A stretch of 64,000 nt of DNA. It comes from Arenibacter aquaticus (GTDB lineage Bacteria > Bacteroidota > Bacteroidia > Flavobacteriales > Flavobacteriaceae). The notes beneath the pieces are model-generated. The model did no database searches, was not told where the DNA came from, and was given only the letters and a program-made list of their open reading frames with translations. The stretch spans positions 682,001-746,000 of the forward strand of contig NZ_RQPJ01000002.1 of NCBI RefSeq assembly GCF_003957295.1, in the 5' to 3' direction. The position numbers and the translations under genes were made by a program. Positions 51,931 through 61,389 of the stretch are shown here, piece by piece. Position 1 is the first letter of the stretch, and each line of letters opens with the position of its first letter.

Positions 51931-54072
51931 TTGTACTCCCATTGGTCGCACCATTTTTATTGGCCTGTGGGAACAACCGCAAAAAAAGCCATCGTTTTGA
52001 AATACCCTATTACCAAGAAAGTTGATTCCATAGACACTTATTTCACCACCAAAATCCATGACCCTTATCGCTGGCTAGAGGATGATAGGAGTAAGGATAC
52101 CGAAGAATGGGTCCGCCAGCAAAACGAGACCACTTTTGACTACCTTAACAAAATTCCTTTTAGAAAAGAACTTCAAGAGCGACTGGAACAATTATGGAAT
52201 TACGAGAAATTGGGAAGGCCGTTTAAAGAAGGGAATTACACCTATTTCTTTAAAAATAACGGGCTGCAGAATCAGGATGTATTATACCGCCGCAACGATA
52301 AGGGTGAGTTAGAAGTATTCCTGGACCCTAATACCTTCTCCAAAGATGCCACCACTTCCCTGTCCGGAATCAATTTTTCCAAGGACGGCTCTATTGCGGC
52401 ATACTCCATTTCTGAAGGAGGAAGTGATTGGCGCAAGGTCATAGTGATAGATGCCAAAAACAAAACTGTTTTAGAAGATACCTTGGTAGACATAAAGTTC
52501 AGTGGCATCTCCTGGAAGGGAAATGAGGGGTTTTATTACTCCAGTTATGACAAACCCCAAGGCAGCGAACTATCGGCCAAAACAGATCAGCACAAGTTAT
52601 ATTATCACGCTTTGGGAACACCCCAAAAAGATGACGTAGTGGTATTTGGGGGTATTCCTTCTGAAAAACACAGGTATGTGGGGGGCTATGTTACAGAGGA
52701 CGACCGCTTTCTGGTTGTGACCGCCGCGGTCTCCACTTCTGGAAATAAGCTATTTATAAAAGACCTAGACCACCCCAACAGTGAATTGATCTGCATTCTT
52801 GACCAACCTGATACCGATAGCCACATTATTGACAATGCTGGCTCTAAATTATTTATTGTTACCAATAGAAATGCCCCCAACAAAAAAGTAGTTACCGTGG
52901 ATGCCAACAATCCAGCTCCTGAAAATTGGGTAGATCTAATTCCAGAAACCGATTGTGTTCTCACCATTGCCAAGGGAGGGGGATATTTTTTCACCGAATA
53001 TATGGTAGATGCCATTTCCAAAGTATACCAATACGACTACGACGGAAATAAAATTCGCCAAATAACATTACCGGGCCTAGGTAGTGCGGCAGGATTTAGT
53101 GCTAAGAAAAAAGACAAGGAAATCTATTTTTCCTTTACCAATTACAACACCCCACAGTCTATATATAAATTGAACGTTGATCCTGGCGACTATACAGTAT
53201 ATTGGAAACCGGAAATTGATTTTGAGCCTACCGATTACGAGTCCAAACAAGTATTTTACAACTCCAAGGACGGCACTAGGATCCCGATGATCATTTCCCA
53301 TAAAAAGGGATTGCGTTTAAATGGCAAGAACCCCACCATCCTATATGGATATGGGGGCTTCAATATAAGCCTTACCCCTGCTTTCTCCATAGCCAATGCC
53401 GTTTGGATGGAGCAAGGGGGCATTTATGCAGTTCCCAATTTAAGAGGAGGAGGTGAGTACGGAAAAGGTTGGCACGACGCCGGCATAAAAACAAAAAAGC
53501 AAAATGTTTTTGATGACTTTATTGCAGCAGCCGAGTATCTATTGGAAAACAACTATACCTCTAGCGATTTTTTGGCCATCCGAGGCGGCTCCAATGGCGG
53601 TTTGTTGGTAGGTGCCACCATGACACAAAGACCTGACTTAATGAAAGTAGCGTTGCCCGCCGTAGGCGTTTTGGATATGCTAAGGTACCATACTTTTACG
53701 GCTGGGGCCGGTTGGGCATACGACTATGGCACTTCTGAGGAGAGCCAAAGCATGTTTCAATATCTAAAGGGGTACTCCCCGCTACATAATGTACGTACGG
53801 GTACATCCTACCCCGCCACCCTGATCACCACTGGCGATCACGATGATAGGGTAGTACCGGCGCATAGCTTTAAATTTGCTGCCGAACTACAGGAAAAGCA
53901 AAATGGCAGTAATCCTACCCTTATCAGAATTGAAACCAATGCCGGACATGGCGCCGGAACTCCGGTAAGCAAAACGATAGCCCAATATGCCGATATCTTT
54001 GGATTTGCCCTATACAATATGGGCTTTAAAGCTTTGCCCAACCCGAGTGTGGCAAAAAAAAACAAGGATTAG
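51931..54072 (+). CDS. prolyl oligopeptidase (S9A), apparent 5' frameshift
   Basis: Serine peptidase cutting after proline in short peptides. Homology starts around [19 protein letters not shown] (codons from about 51988) and runs through [18 protein letters not shown], the beta-propeller, and the hydrolase domain with the nucleophile in [16 protein letters not shown] (G-G-S-N-G-G), the Asp in [10 protein letters not shown] and the His in NAGHGAG. The first part of the open frame ([15 protein letters not shown] from TTG 51931) is not a signal peptide. One base out of frame, from 51921, the same DNA encodes [19 protein letters not shown], a good lipoprotein signal. A run of seven A (51981-51987) lies exactly at the frame switch. 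The true gene probably starts near 51918. Confidence 0.85.
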   Translation: MYSHWSHHFYWPVGTTAKKAIVLKYPITKKVDSIDTYFTTKIHDPYRWLEDDRSKDTEEWVRQQNETTFDYLNKIPFRKELQERLEQLWNYEKLGRPFKEGNYTYFFKNNGLQNQDVLYRRNDKGELEVFLDPNTFSKDATTSLSGINFSKDGSIAAYSISEGGSDWRKVIVIDAKNKTVLEDTLVDIKFSGISWKGNEGFYYSSYDKPQGSELSAKTDQHKLYYHALGTPQKDDVVVFGGIPSEKHRYVGGYVTEDDRFLVVTAAVSTSGNKLFIKDLDHPNSELICILDQPDTDSHIIDNAGSKLFIVTNRNAPNKKVVTVDANNPAPENWVDLIPETDCVLTIAKGGGYFFTEYMVDAISKVYQYDYDGNKIRQITLPGLGSAAGFSAKKKDKEIYFSFTNYNTPQSIYKLNVDPGDYTVYWKPEIDFEPTDYESKQVFYNSKDGTRIPMIISHKKGLRLNGKNPTILYGYGGFNISLTPAFSIANAVWMEQGGIYAVPNLRGGGEYGKGWHDAGIKTKKQNVFDDFIAAAEYLLENNYTSSDFLAIRGGSNGGLLVGATMTQRPDLMKVALPAVGVLDMLRYHTFTAGAGWAYDYGTSEESQSMFQYLKGYSPLHNVRTGTSYPATLITTGDHDDRVVPAHSFKFAAELQEKQNGSNPTLIRIETNAGHGAGTPVSKTIAQYADIFGFALYNMGFKALPNPSVAKKNKD

Positions 54073-54096
54073 TATAAAAAAATCGATAATTTTGTT

Positions 54097-54130
54097 AAAA
54101 GTCCCTTTCTTTTGGAATCGGACTTTTTTT
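54097..54130 (+). terminator. intrinsic terminator of the oligopeptidase gene
   Basis: AAAAGTCC (54097-54104) and GGACTTTT (54120-54127) form the stem with a 15-base loop; the T run continues to 54130. Confidence 0.82.
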
Positions 54131-54162
54131 ATCCCCTGTATTCAGCATTATAGTTTTGGCCT

Positions 54163-55137
54163 ATGTTAACAATTAACTCCCTTTCATTTTCTTATGACAA
54201 AACACCCATCTTAAAGGATATTAACTTTAAGGTGGCCAAAGGTGAGCATATTTCCATTGTTGGGGAAAGTGGATGTGGTAAAAGCACCCTGCTTAAAATA
54301 ATCTATGGCCTGCTCCAACCAAATAAAGGACAAATCTTTTGGGGAGACACCCAGGTAATGGGCCCTGATTACAATCTTGTTCCTGGGGAATCTTATATGA
54401 AATACCTTTCCCAGGATTTTGACCTCATGCCCTTTACCACTGTGGCAGAAAATGTGAGTCAGTTTTTATCCGTATTTTATCCGGAAGAATTAAAGGCCAG
54501 AACCCAAGAGCTACTGCAAATGATAGACATGCTTTCCTTTGCCGATGTAAAGGTAAAAAACCTTAGCGGGGGCCAACAGCAGCGGGTGGCCCTGGCCAGG
54601 GTCTTGGCACAAAAGCCCGAACTTCTATTGCTGGACGAGCCTTTTAGCCATATAGATAACTTTAGAAAAAATCAATTGAGGAGAAACCTCTTTGAATACC
54701 TGGAAAAGGAAGAAATCAGTTGTATTACCGCTACCCATGACCATCAGGACGTACTTCCCTATGCCCAAAAGATTATTGTTCTAAAGGATAGGGAAATTAT
54801 GGTAGAGGCCAAAACAGAGGATCTCTACCACAATCCAAAAAATATTTATACGGCCGCCTTATTCGGGGAGGCCAATCTTATTCCCATCAGCATTCTTAAA
54901 TCCTATGGTGAAACGGAACGTAAAATCATTGTCTACGCCCATGAATTTAGGATTTCCAACAAGTCGGGCATTCCGGTCAAGGTAGAAAAATGTTATTTTA
55001 TGGGCAGCCATTACCTGGTCCAAGCCAAATCCGACGAACACATCATACGCTTTCATCACCACGAATCCATGGAAGTAAACAAAGAGCTGTTTCTTAATAT
55101 TGCCCTGGAAACCATCAACCAGCGCCTTAAACCATAA
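54163..55137 (+). CDS. ABC transporter ATP-binding protein
   Basis: A 324-residue ABC ATPase of the spermidine/iron (PotA/FbpC-like) shape. The Walker A is IVGESGCGKSTLLKII, the Q-loop region YLSQDFDLMPFTTVAENV, signature NLSGGQQQRVALARVLAQKPELLLLDEPFSHID and the H-loop TATHDHQD. Residues about 240-324 form a TOBE-like C-terminal domain (LIPISILKSYG, YFMGSHYLVQAKSDEH). No permease or binding protein is nearby, so its partner and substrate are unknown. A TAGTTTTG -7 box at 54151-54158 lies only 4 bases before the ATG, which would make the message leaderless or nearly so. Confidence 0.88.
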   Translation: MLTINSLSFSYDKTPILKDINFKVAKGEHISIVGESGCGKSTLLKIIYGLLQPNKGQIFWGDTQVMGPDYNLVPGESYMKYLSQDFDLMPFTTVAENVSQFLSVFYPEELKARTQELLQMIDMLSFADVKVKNLSGGQQQRVALARVLAQKPELLLLDEPFSHIDNFRKNQLRRNLFEYLEKEEISCITATHDHQDVLPYAQKIIVLKDREIMVEAKTEDLYHNPKNIYTAALFGEANLIPISILKSYGETERKIIVYAHEFRISNKSGIPVKVEKCYFMGSHYLVQAKSDEHIIRFHHHESMEVNKELFLNIALETINQRLKP

Positions 55138-55146
55138 TACAGGGAT

Positions 55147-55551
55147 TTGAACAAAGAGGGCATCATACAAGAACTTAAATTTAAGGCGGTGAGGAGCAGT
55201 GGCGCCGGCGGCCAAAATGTAAATAAGGTGTCTACCAAGGTAGAATTATCCTTTGAACTGGAAAAATCTACCAACCTTAGTGAAATTGAAAAAAACAGAC
55301 TTCTCAAAAAACTTGCCCATAAATTAACCAAGGAAAAGGAACTGATCTTACAGTGCGAGGAAACCCGGAGTCAACACAAAAACAAGGAACTGGTCATAAA
55401 AAAATTTCTTAAGATCCTTGAGACCAACTTAAGGGTCCCCAAAAGGAGAATAAAGACAAAACCTACGCGGTCGGCCATAGAAAAGCGCTTAAAAAGCAAA
55501 AAGCGTGCGGCCCAAAAGAAAGCCAATAGGGGCAAACCCGATCTGGATTAG
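55147..55551 (+). CDS. arfB: ArfB-like peptidyl-tRNA hydrolase (GGQ domain)
   Basis: A 134-residue codon-independent release factor homologue (YaeJ/ArfB) that rescues ribosomes stalled on non-stop mRNA. The catalytic GGQ is in VRSSGAGGQNVNKVSTKVELSF (near residues 20-22). The C-terminal Lys/Arg-rich tail (RRIKTKPTRSAIEKRLKSKKRAAQKKANRGK) inserts into the mRNA channel in the known family. The start is TTG at 55147, nine bases after the ABC stop; no in-frame ATG precedes the conserved part. It overlaps the convergent Gre-like gene by 4 bases. Confidence 0.9.
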   Translation: MNKEGIIQELKFKAVRSSGAGGQNVNKVSTKVELSFELEKSTNLSEIEKNRLLKKLAHKLTKEKELILQCEETRSQHKNKELVIKKFLKILETNLRVPKRRIKTKPTRSAIEKRLKSKKRAAQKKANRGKPDLD

Positions 55552-56003
55552 TGAATTTCCAAAATTTTAATTTCCCTTGAATTAAAAATAACAACATCGC
55601 CCTTGCCTTTTCCCAAAAGCAATTTTCCAATAGGTGTGTTGGGTGCGATAGCATAGAACGAAACGCCATCTATTTTTAATTCGCCGGCACTGATTCCCAA
55701 ATAAAAGTTTTGTTCAGGGGTGTACACCAGATTGCCCAGTGCAATGGTTGAATTACCACTACTAAGCGGTACTTTTTTAAACAATTCCTGCAGCAACTGT
55801 ACCTCGGCCAATTGCTTGCCCAGCTTTTCACGTTCTAATTGAATCATGGCCCTTCCCGTTTCATGCTTATCCCCTGCACTGCTTTTGGTCTCCGAATTTA
55901 AAGCCTCCTGAAGCGCGGCAATATTCTTCTGAATTCGACTTAGACGATCCTTAATATAGGCCTGACAGAAGGCATAAAGTTCTTGTTTTACAGAATTGTC
56001 CAT
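55548..56003 (-). CDS. GreA/GreB-like transcription factor
   Basis: A 151-residue protein with Gre architecture. The N-terminal part (about 1-75) is a helical hairpin (LSRIQKNIAALQEALN, GRAMIQLEREKLGKQLAEVQLLQELF). The C-terminal part has the FKBP-like Gre domain, with ALGNLVYTPEQNFYLGISAG and the TPIGKLLLGKGKGDVVIFN motif. The acidic tip residues of GreA are not obvious, so RNA-cleavage stimulation is uncertain and it may compete for the secondary channel instead. Homologues in Flavobacteriia are often misnamed 3-oxoacyl-ACP synthase. Overlaps arfB by 4 bases at the 3' end. Confidence 0.7.
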   Translation of the reverse strand: MDNSVKQELYAFCQAYIKDRLSRIQKNIAALQEALNSETKSSAGDKHETGRAMIQLEREKLGKQLAEVQLLQELFKKVPLSSGNSTIALGNLVYTPEQNFYLGISAGELKIDGVSFYAIAPNTPIGKLLLGKGKGDVVIFNSREIKILEIH

Positions 56004-56055
56004 TTTACTTATTACCGTTTAATTTATTACAGGCTATTAACTATAGCCATTATGT

Positions 56056-57171
56056 CTATTTGGCCAAATAAGCCAATTCCTTACCTACCATACTGCCAAT
56101 GGCGATACCCATGCCCCCCATGCGCACGCCACAAAACACCCTGTTCGAAAGCTGCTTTACAATGGGTTGCTTTTGCCCGCCAACGCCCATAATGCCACTC
56201 CATCGCCTATCTATTTCTACAGGGGTATGGGGTATAATAATACTATGCAGCATTTCTTCCAACCGCTGCTGTATCTTGGTAGACACACCAAAAACCGTGG
56301 TTTCCTCTCCCTTAAAATCCAAATTCCTTCCACCTCCCAACAAGATGCGGTCTTCAACGTTCCTGAAATAATAGTAGCCCTCATCCAAGTGAAAGGTCCC
56401 CTTAAGGTTTAAATTTGGTATAGGTTTGGTTATTAACACCTGAGCCCTGGCCGGTTTTACCTTTTCAGGAATTAATTGGGAGGCAAATGCATTGGTAGCC
56501 ACAAATAAATGCTTTGTCTTAAATTGGAACCTATCGGTCTGCACCTCAACATGGTCCAATTGCTCTAAATAGCTTTCCACCTCAATGGAATTTAAAATGC
56601 TTACCCCGCTCTTCTGTACCTTATGCAGTAGGGCCTTCATCATTTTCCCGGTATTGATCTGCCCTTCGAACGAATTGGAGATGTAATTCTGCTGTACCCC
56701 TTGAAAATTAAATGTATTGGACTGCACCTTAAATGGAGCTGCATTAAAAATGGGTTTCAACAAAGAGTTTGCCTCTTCCAAATTATCTAAACATTCTTCA
56801 TATAGATGCTGATGATCTTTTAAAAAAACTTCATGCCCTCCATAATTTTGAAAATCCATAGGGCCATCTCCAAGATTCTCTCTAAGCAATTTAATGCCCT
56901 CATAGCGTCTTTTTACCAATTGCCGAACATCATCACTAGTATGGCTCTTTAAGTCTGCCAGGATCTCCGAAATACTACCAAAACAGGCGAATCCCGCATT
57001 TTTTGTGCTGCCCCCTTGAGGCAGCAGGCCTTTTTCCAGGGTCAATATTTTGGCCTTGGGAAACTCTCTTTTTAAGTAGAGTGCACAATTAAGCCCTACT
57101 ATCCCACTACCCACGATAGTAAAATCGACATTGGACAACCAGGTTTTATATTCCCAATAGCTTAGGTTCAT
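56056..57171 (-). CDS. FAD-dependent oxidoreductase, DAO family
   Basis: A 371-residue D-amino-acid-oxidase-fold flavoprotein. The dinucleotide motif is DFTIVGSGIVGLNCALYLKREFP (G-x-G-x-x-G) at residues about 17-38, followed by GGSTKNAGFACFGS, FVATNAFASQLIP and the C-terminal RRWSGIMGVGGQKQPIVKQL with GMGIAIGSMVGKELA. It resembles glycine oxidase/MnmC-type amino-oxidases; the substrate is unknown. It reads in the same direction as the Gre-like gene, 52 bases further on. accC is upstream but separated by a terminator. Confidence 0.86.
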   Translation of the reverse strand: MNLSYWEYKTWLSNVDFTIVGSGIVGLNCALYLKREFPKAKILTLEKGLLPQGGSTKNAGFACFGSISEILADLKSHTSDDVRQLVKRRYEGIKLLRENLGDGPMDFQNYGGHEVFLKDHQHLYEECLDNLEEANSLLKPIFNAAPFKVQSNTFNFQGVQQNYISNSFEGQINTGKMMKALLHKVQKSGVSILNSIEVESYLEQLDHVEVQTDRFQFKTKHLFVATNAFASQLIPEKVKPARAQVLITKPIPNLNLKGTFHLDEGYYYFRNVEDRILLGGGRNLDFKGEETTVFGVSTKIQQRLEEMLHSIIIPHTPVEIDRRWSGIMGVGGQKQPIVKQLSNRVFCGVRMGGMGIAIGSMVGKELAYLAK

Positions 57172-57270
57172 ATAAGGCCAACGTTTTAATAATTAATAAA
57201 AGTCAGACATCATTGGTATTAAGATATTATTTATACTCCTATGCACAAAGAGGACTGCCTATATAAACTC

Positions 57271-57313
57271 AAAAAGCGAAGTAAACTGTTCTTTATATTC
57301 CAGTTTACTTCGC
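57271..57313 (-). terminator. intrinsic terminator of the acc operon
   Basis: A 13-bp perfect stem GCGAAGTAAACTG (57276-57288) / CAGTTTACTTCGC (57301-57313) followed on the minus strand by TTTTT. It lies just beyond the accC stop. Confidence 0.88.
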
Positions 57314-57349
57314 CTTAATCCAAAAAATAACTTTCTTCTTACAATCCGA

Positions 57350-58702
57350 TTATTCCTCGGGCTGTGGAGCCATCTCAAAATCTTCCATAAATTTGGTGGT
57401 GTAATTTCCGGCCAAATAATCTGGATGGTCCATAAGCTGTCTATGGAAAGGAATAGTGGTTTTAATTCCCTCTATTACAAATTCGTCCAAGGCGCGTTTC
57501 ATTTTATTGATAGCTTCCTCCCTGGTTTGAGCCGTAGTGATAAGCTTGGCGATCATGGAATCATAATTTGGAGGAATGGTATAACCGCTATAAACGTGTG
57601 TATCCAATCTAATACCGTGTCCTCCTGGGGTATGAAGCGTAGTAATTTTCCCGGGGGAAGGCCTAAATCCGTTATAGGGGTCTTCCGCGTTTATCCTACA
57701 TTCAATAGAGTGAAGTTTGGGCAAATAATTTTTACCTGAAATAGGTACTCCCCCGGCAACTAGGATTTGCTCGCGAATAAGGTCATAATCTATTACCTGT
57801 TCCGTGATGGGGTGTTCTACCTGAATTCTGGTATTCATTTCCATAAAATAGAAGTTTCGGTGTTTATCTACCAAAAATTCTATGGTTCCCGCTCCTTCAT
57901 ACTTAATGTATTCGGCAGCTTTTACCGCTGCTTTTCCCATATCATCCCTTAATTTATCGGTCATAAATGGGGAAGGTGTCTCTTCTGTCAATTTTTGATG
58001 TCGACGTTGAATGGAGCAATCCCTTTCCGATAGGTGACAGGCTTTACCATATTGGTCGCCCACTATCTGAATTTCGATATGGCGGGGTTCCTCTATCAAT
58101 TTTTCCATATACATGCCCCCGTTGCCAAAGGCTGCAGTGGCTTCTTGCACCGCACTCTCAAAACTTTTTTCCAGGTCTTCTTCCTTCCAAACGGCGCGCA
58201 TACCTTTACCTCCACCCCCGGCAGTAGCTTTGATCATCACCGGGTAGCCCATTTTTTTGGCTATTTTTTTGGCGTCTTTTACGTCCTTCAACAAGCCGTC
58301 CGAACCTGGAACGGTAGGAACACCGGCCTTCTTCATGGTTTCCTTGGCGGTAGCCTTGTCGCCCATCTTGTCTATATGCTCTCCCGTGGCCCCAATAAAT
58401 TTTATATCGTGCTCCGCACAAATTTTGGAGAATTTGGAATTTTCAGAAAGAAATCCGTAGCCAGGGTGAATGGCATCTGCATTGGTGATTTCTGCCGCAG
58501 CTATTATATTCGGTATTTTTAAATAGGACTCGCTACTCGGCGCAGGACCAATACAGACTGCTTCATCCGCAAAACGTACATGAAGACTTTCCTCGTCTGC
58601 CTTGGAGTATACCGCTACCGTTTTAATACCCATTTCTTTACAGGTCCTAATAATACGCAGCGCAATTTCACCCCTATTTGCAATAAGTATTTTCTTAAAC
58701 AT
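57350..58702 (-). CDS. accC: acetyl-CoA carboxylase biotin carboxylase subunit
   Basis: A 450-residue biotin carboxylase of the first step of fatty acid synthesis. N-terminal domain [44 protein letters not shown]-grasp with [17 protein letters not shown], catalytic [20 protein letters not shown] and [20 protein letters not shown], ending [19 protein letters not shown]. It follows accB on the minus strand and ends at a strong terminator. Length is right for AccC rather than a fused pyruvate/propionyl carboxylase. Confidence 0.97.
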   Translation of the reverse strand: MFKKILIANRGEIALRIIRTCKEMGIKTVAVYSKADEESLHVRFADEAVCIGPAPSSESYLKIPNIIAAAEITNADAIHPGYGFLSENSKFSKICAEHDIKFIGATGEHIDKMGDKATAKETMKKAGVPTVPGSDGLLKDVKDAKKIAKKMGYPVMIKATAGGGGKGMRAVWKEEDLEKSFESAVQEATAAFGNGGMYMEKLIEEPRHIEIQIVGDQYGKACHLSERDCSIQRRHQKLTEETPSPFMTDKLRDDMGKAAVKAAEYIKYEGAGTIEFLVDKHRNFYFMEMNTRIQVEHPITEQVIDYDLIREQILVAGGVPISGKNYLPKLHSIECRINAEDPYNGFRPSPGKITTLHTPGGHGIRLDTHVYSGYTIPPNYDSMIAKLITTAQTREEAINKMKRALDEFVIEGIKTTIPFHRQLMDHPDYLAGNYTTKFMEDFEMAPQPEE

Positions 58703-58791
58703 CTTTTGAAATTTTAAATTTTGTAATCTAAATTTTAAATGATTCTGAGCAACCCATGTTTAGATCCCCAACATTTAGCATTTAAAACTTC

Positions 58792-59280
58792 TTATGATGG
58801 ATCTACCAAAAATAATGGCTGATCAAATTCTACCGGTGAACTGTCATCTACAAGAACTTTCACAATTGTACCCGAAACTTCGGATTCAATATCGTTGAAC
58901 AATTTCATGGCTTCGATCACACAAAGTACATCTCCCTTATTAATTGTATTACCAACCTCAACGAAAGCCGGCTTATCAGGTGAAGGTTTTCTGTAGAAGG
59001 TACCTATTATAGGTGATTTTATGGTAATATATTTTGAACTTTCATCGGCTTCCTTCTTTACCTCTACCTCAGCGGCAGGTGCAGTGGCAGGTGCTGCAGG
59101 CACTTGTTGTTGCATTGGCGCCCCCATAGGGATTTGTTGTACATAGGTGGTTGGTTCGGAAGAGCTACCAACAGATCCGGTACGGATGGTTATCTTGATA
59201 TCTTCCATCTCCAATTTTACCTCACTAGCCCCAGATTTGGCCACAAATTTAATTAAGCTTTGAATTTCTTTAATATCCAT
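58792..59280 (-). CDS. accB: biotin carboxyl carrier protein of acetyl-CoA carboxylase
   Basis: A 162-residue BCCP. The N terminus [27 protein letters not shown] is the usual AccB dimerisation region. A flexible Pro/Ala linker follows ([18 protein letters not shown]). The biotinyl domain has [25 protein letters not shown] and the biotinylated Lys in [13 protein letters not shown]. It lies 89 bases upstream of accC and 33 bases downstream of fabH on the minus strand, so all three may form one transcript. Confidence 0.97.
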   Translation of the reverse strand: MDIKEIQSLIKFVAKSGASEVKLEMEDIKITIRTGSVGSSSEPTTYVQQIPMGAPMQQQVPAAPATAPAAEVEVKKEADESSKYITIKSPIIGTFYRKPSPDKPAFVEVGNTINKGDVLCVIEAMKLFNDIESEVSGTIVKVLVDDSSPVEFDQPLFLVDPS

Positions 59281-59313
59281 AGAATACGTTTTAGTTTATA
59301 GGTTGCGTCTAAT

Positions 59314-60309
59314 TTATGAATTGTATGCCCATTTTAAATAAATAGAGCCCCAGGTGAAACCGCCTCCAAAGGCGGCAAAAACCAAATTATCCCCTTTTTT
59401 TAACCGACTCTCGTAGTCACTTAAAAGAAGTGGTAAAGTTGCGGATGTAGTGTTTCCATATCTTTGTATGTTCATCATCACCTTGGAATCGTCCAATCCC
59501 ATCCGGTTAGATGTAGCGTCTATAATTCTTTTATTGGCCTGGTGTGGCACCAACCAGTCCACATCTGAGTGGGACAAATTATTGCGCTCCATAATCTTGG
59601 CAGCCGAATCGGCCATATTGGTCACGGCAAATTTAAACACCGATTTCCCATCTTGATAAATAAAGTGCTGTCGATTTTTAACGGTTTCCTCAGAAGCGGG
59701 AAGCAAAGAGCCACCGGCATCCATCTTTAGGAAATTTCTTCCTACCCCATCAGACCTAAGATATTCGTCCTGTAGGCCAAGTCCCTCTTCATTGGGTTCA
59801 AACAATGCCGCTCCGGCACCGTCTCCAAAAATAATACAGGTAGTTCTATCGGTATAATCTATTATAGAGGACATTTTATCGGCCCCTATAAGCAATACTT
59901 TTTTATATCTTCCAGATTCAATATAGCTAGAGGCAGTAGACATTCCGTACAGAAAACTGGAACAAGCCGCTTGCAAATCGTACGCAAAGGCATTTGTAGC
60001 CCCTATTTCAGAGGCCACATAGGCCGCTGTTGCCGCGACCATCATATCAGGTGTGGCAGTGGCCACAATGACCATATCAATCTCTTTGGGATCCAATTTA
60101 CGTTTATCCAAAAGCTGTTCGGCAGCCTTAATTGCCAAATAGGAAGTGCCCAGACCCTCCCCTTTCAAGATTCTTCGTTCTTTGATACCTGTTCTGGTGG
60201 TAATCCACTCATCATTGGTTTCAACCAAAGTTTCCAAAATCTTATTGGTCATTACAAAATCTGGTACGTATGACCCTACAGCCGTAATTGCCGACGTTAC
60301 TTTGCCCAT
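59314..60309 (-). CDS. fabH: 3-oxoacyl-ACP synthase III
   Basis: A 331-residue ketoacyl-ACP synthase III that starts fatty acid chains from acetyl- or branched acyl-CoA. N terminus AITAVGSYVPDFVMTNKILETLVETNDEWITTRTGIKERRI. The catalytic triad is Cys in DLQAACSSFLYGM, His in WLVPHQANKRIID and Asn in RYGNTTSATLPLLLSDY. It heads the fabH-accB-accC group on the minus strand and follows rpmF, but a terminator lies between, so it needs its own promoter in 60310-60420, where I see no strong consensus. Confidence 0.97.
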   Translation of the reverse strand: MGKVTSAITAVGSYVPDFVMTNKILETLVETNDEWITTRTGIKERRILKGEGLGTSYLAIKAAEQLLDKRKLDPKEIDMVIVATATPDMMVAATAAYVASEIGATNAFAYDLQAACSSFLYGMSTASSYIESGRYKKVLLIGADKMSSIIDYTDRTTCIIFGDGAGAALFEPNEEGLGLQDEYLRSDGVGRNFLKMDAGGSLLPASEETVKNRQHFIYQDGKSVFKFAVTNMADSAAKIMERNNLSHSDVDWLVPHQANKRIIDATSNRMGLDDSKVMMNIQRYGNTTSATLPLLLSDYESRLKKGDNLVFAAFGGGFTWGSIYLKWAYNS

Positions 60310-60427
60310 CTAAATTTGATATTTATCAATAAATCTTCAAAAACACTTGAAAATTTGTGAAAATTAGTGATTTTCTATGACTTTGAGTCGAAAAACGAGC
60401 TGTTTTTGACTTTAATATCATCTTCAT

Positions 60428-60458
60428 AAAAAAACTCCCACTCTTAAGAAGTGGGAGT
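60428..60458 (-). terminator. intrinsic terminator of the DUF177-rpmF operon
   Basis: ACTCCCACT (60434-60442) and AGTGGGAGT (60450-60458) form a 9-bp perfect stem followed on the minus strand by a T6-T7 tract. Confidence 0.88.
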
Positions 60459-60483
60459 CCAGATTATATTGTACTAGCCTAAA

Positions 60484-60681
60484 TTATGCTACTGCTTCCT
60501 CGGTTTTGTCAATCAAAACCTCTCCACGGTAGTATAATTTACCTTCATGCCAGTGTGCCCTGTGAAACAAGTGCATTTCTCCAGTTGTAGGATCTTGGGC
60601 TACAGTAGGAGCTACTGCCTTGTAATGCGTTCTTCTCTTGTCTCTTCTGGTTTTGGAAATTTTTCTTTTAGGATGTGCCAT
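60484..60681 (-). CDS. rpmF: 50S ribosomal protein L32
   Basis: A 65-residue L32. The N terminus [25 protein letters not shown] is characteristic (P-K-R-K-x-S-x-x-R-R-D-x-R-R), followed by [24 protein letters not shown]. The zinc cysteines of some L32 forms are absent, so this is a Cys-free type. It follows the DUF177 gene by 8 bases, the ancient yceD-rpmF pairing, and ends at a terminator. fabH is next, as in many bacteria. Confidence 0.97.
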   Translation of the reverse strand: MAHPKRKISKTRRDKRRTHYKAVAPTVAQDPTTGEMHLFHRAHWHEGKLYYRGEVLIDKTEEAVA

Positions 60682-60689
60682 TATGAAAC

Positions 60690-61220
60690 TTATTTATCCG
60701 TTAATAATTTTTTTAAAGCGTCCCATCTGGGATCAATATCTTCTTTATTTTCCTTTGTCTCTTTTGGTTGAAGTTCTTCCAGCCTGTCCAACACCTTTGA
60801 TTTTAAAGTGCCGTCCAAAACCCCTGGATGCGTCTTTTTCTGAGGTACCGACAATACTAACATCTCATAGGCGTATTGCGCAATATTGATCTGGAATTCC
60901 CCATGGGGAATTATCAATATCTCATCATTTTCGTCATTATACTCCTCCCCAAATTTAATTACCAGTTCCAAATTGGCCTCTATGCCTTGGTCATATGGTT
61001 CGCTGGTGAGGTCACAATTCACGTTTACCGTTCCCTTGGCCTGCATCTCCAACTCCATCATGGTACTCAATTTGTTCAGGGTAACATGCAAATTGATGTT
61101 AGCGCCATTAAACTCATCATACTCAAAAGACTCAAAGAACTTATTATCAATGGTATATTCAAACTCGTGTTTTCCCTGTTTCAGTCCTGAAAAAGGAATA
61201 TCATACTCCTTAAGCTGCAT
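60690..61220 (-). CDS. DUF177 (YceD-like) rRNA accumulation protein
   Basis: A protein of about 176 residues of the DUF177/YceD family, which accompanies rpmF in most bacteria and is linked to 23S rRNA accumulation. It begins [34 protein letters not shown] and contains the conserved [40 protein letters not shown] (short key [16 protein letters not shown]) and the acidic C-terminal [18 protein letters not shown]. The ATG at 61220 (or 61223) is right, because a longer TTG-opened frame from 61253 begins inside a leader hairpin close to the promoter. Confidence 0.9.
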   Translation of the reverse strand: MQLKEYDIPFSGLKQGKHEFEYTIDNKFFESFEYDEFNGANINLHVTLNKLSTMMELEMQAKGTVNVNCDLTSEPYDQGIEANLELVIKFGEEYNDENDEILIIPHGEFQINIAQYAYEMLVLSVPQKKTHPGVLDGTLKSKVLDRLEELQPKETKENKEDIDPRWDALKKLLTDK

Positions 61221-61244
61221 CATGTTCCACACTGGTTTTAACGT

Positions 61245-61266
61245 ACCCGCCAATATAAAGGCGGGT
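61245..61266 (-). promoter_or_regulatory. 5' leader hairpin of the DUF177-rpmF message
   Basis: ACCCGCC (61245-61251) and GGCGGGT (61260-61266) form a 7-bp GC-rich stem that directly follows the promoter, so it would cap the 5' end of the mRNA. It could stabilise the message or serve as a regulatory site for L32 synthesis. Confidence 0.55.
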
Positions 61267-61267
61267 G

Positions 61268-61297
61268 CAAAGATACTATTATTTTATAAAAAGGCAA
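61268..61297 (-). promoter_or_regulatory. promoter of the DUF177-rpmF operon
   Basis: Minus-strand TTG (61295-61297), 19-base spacer, TATCTTTG (61268-61275): a perfect Bacteroidota consensus promoter. Confidence 0.8.
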
Positions 61298-61389
61298 CAA
61301 TTGGGACGAAATAAATATTTTCTTCCCAAAATCCCGTAAATCACTGAAAAGACGCACTCTAAACCCTACCCAATCCAAGGGCAACAGTA

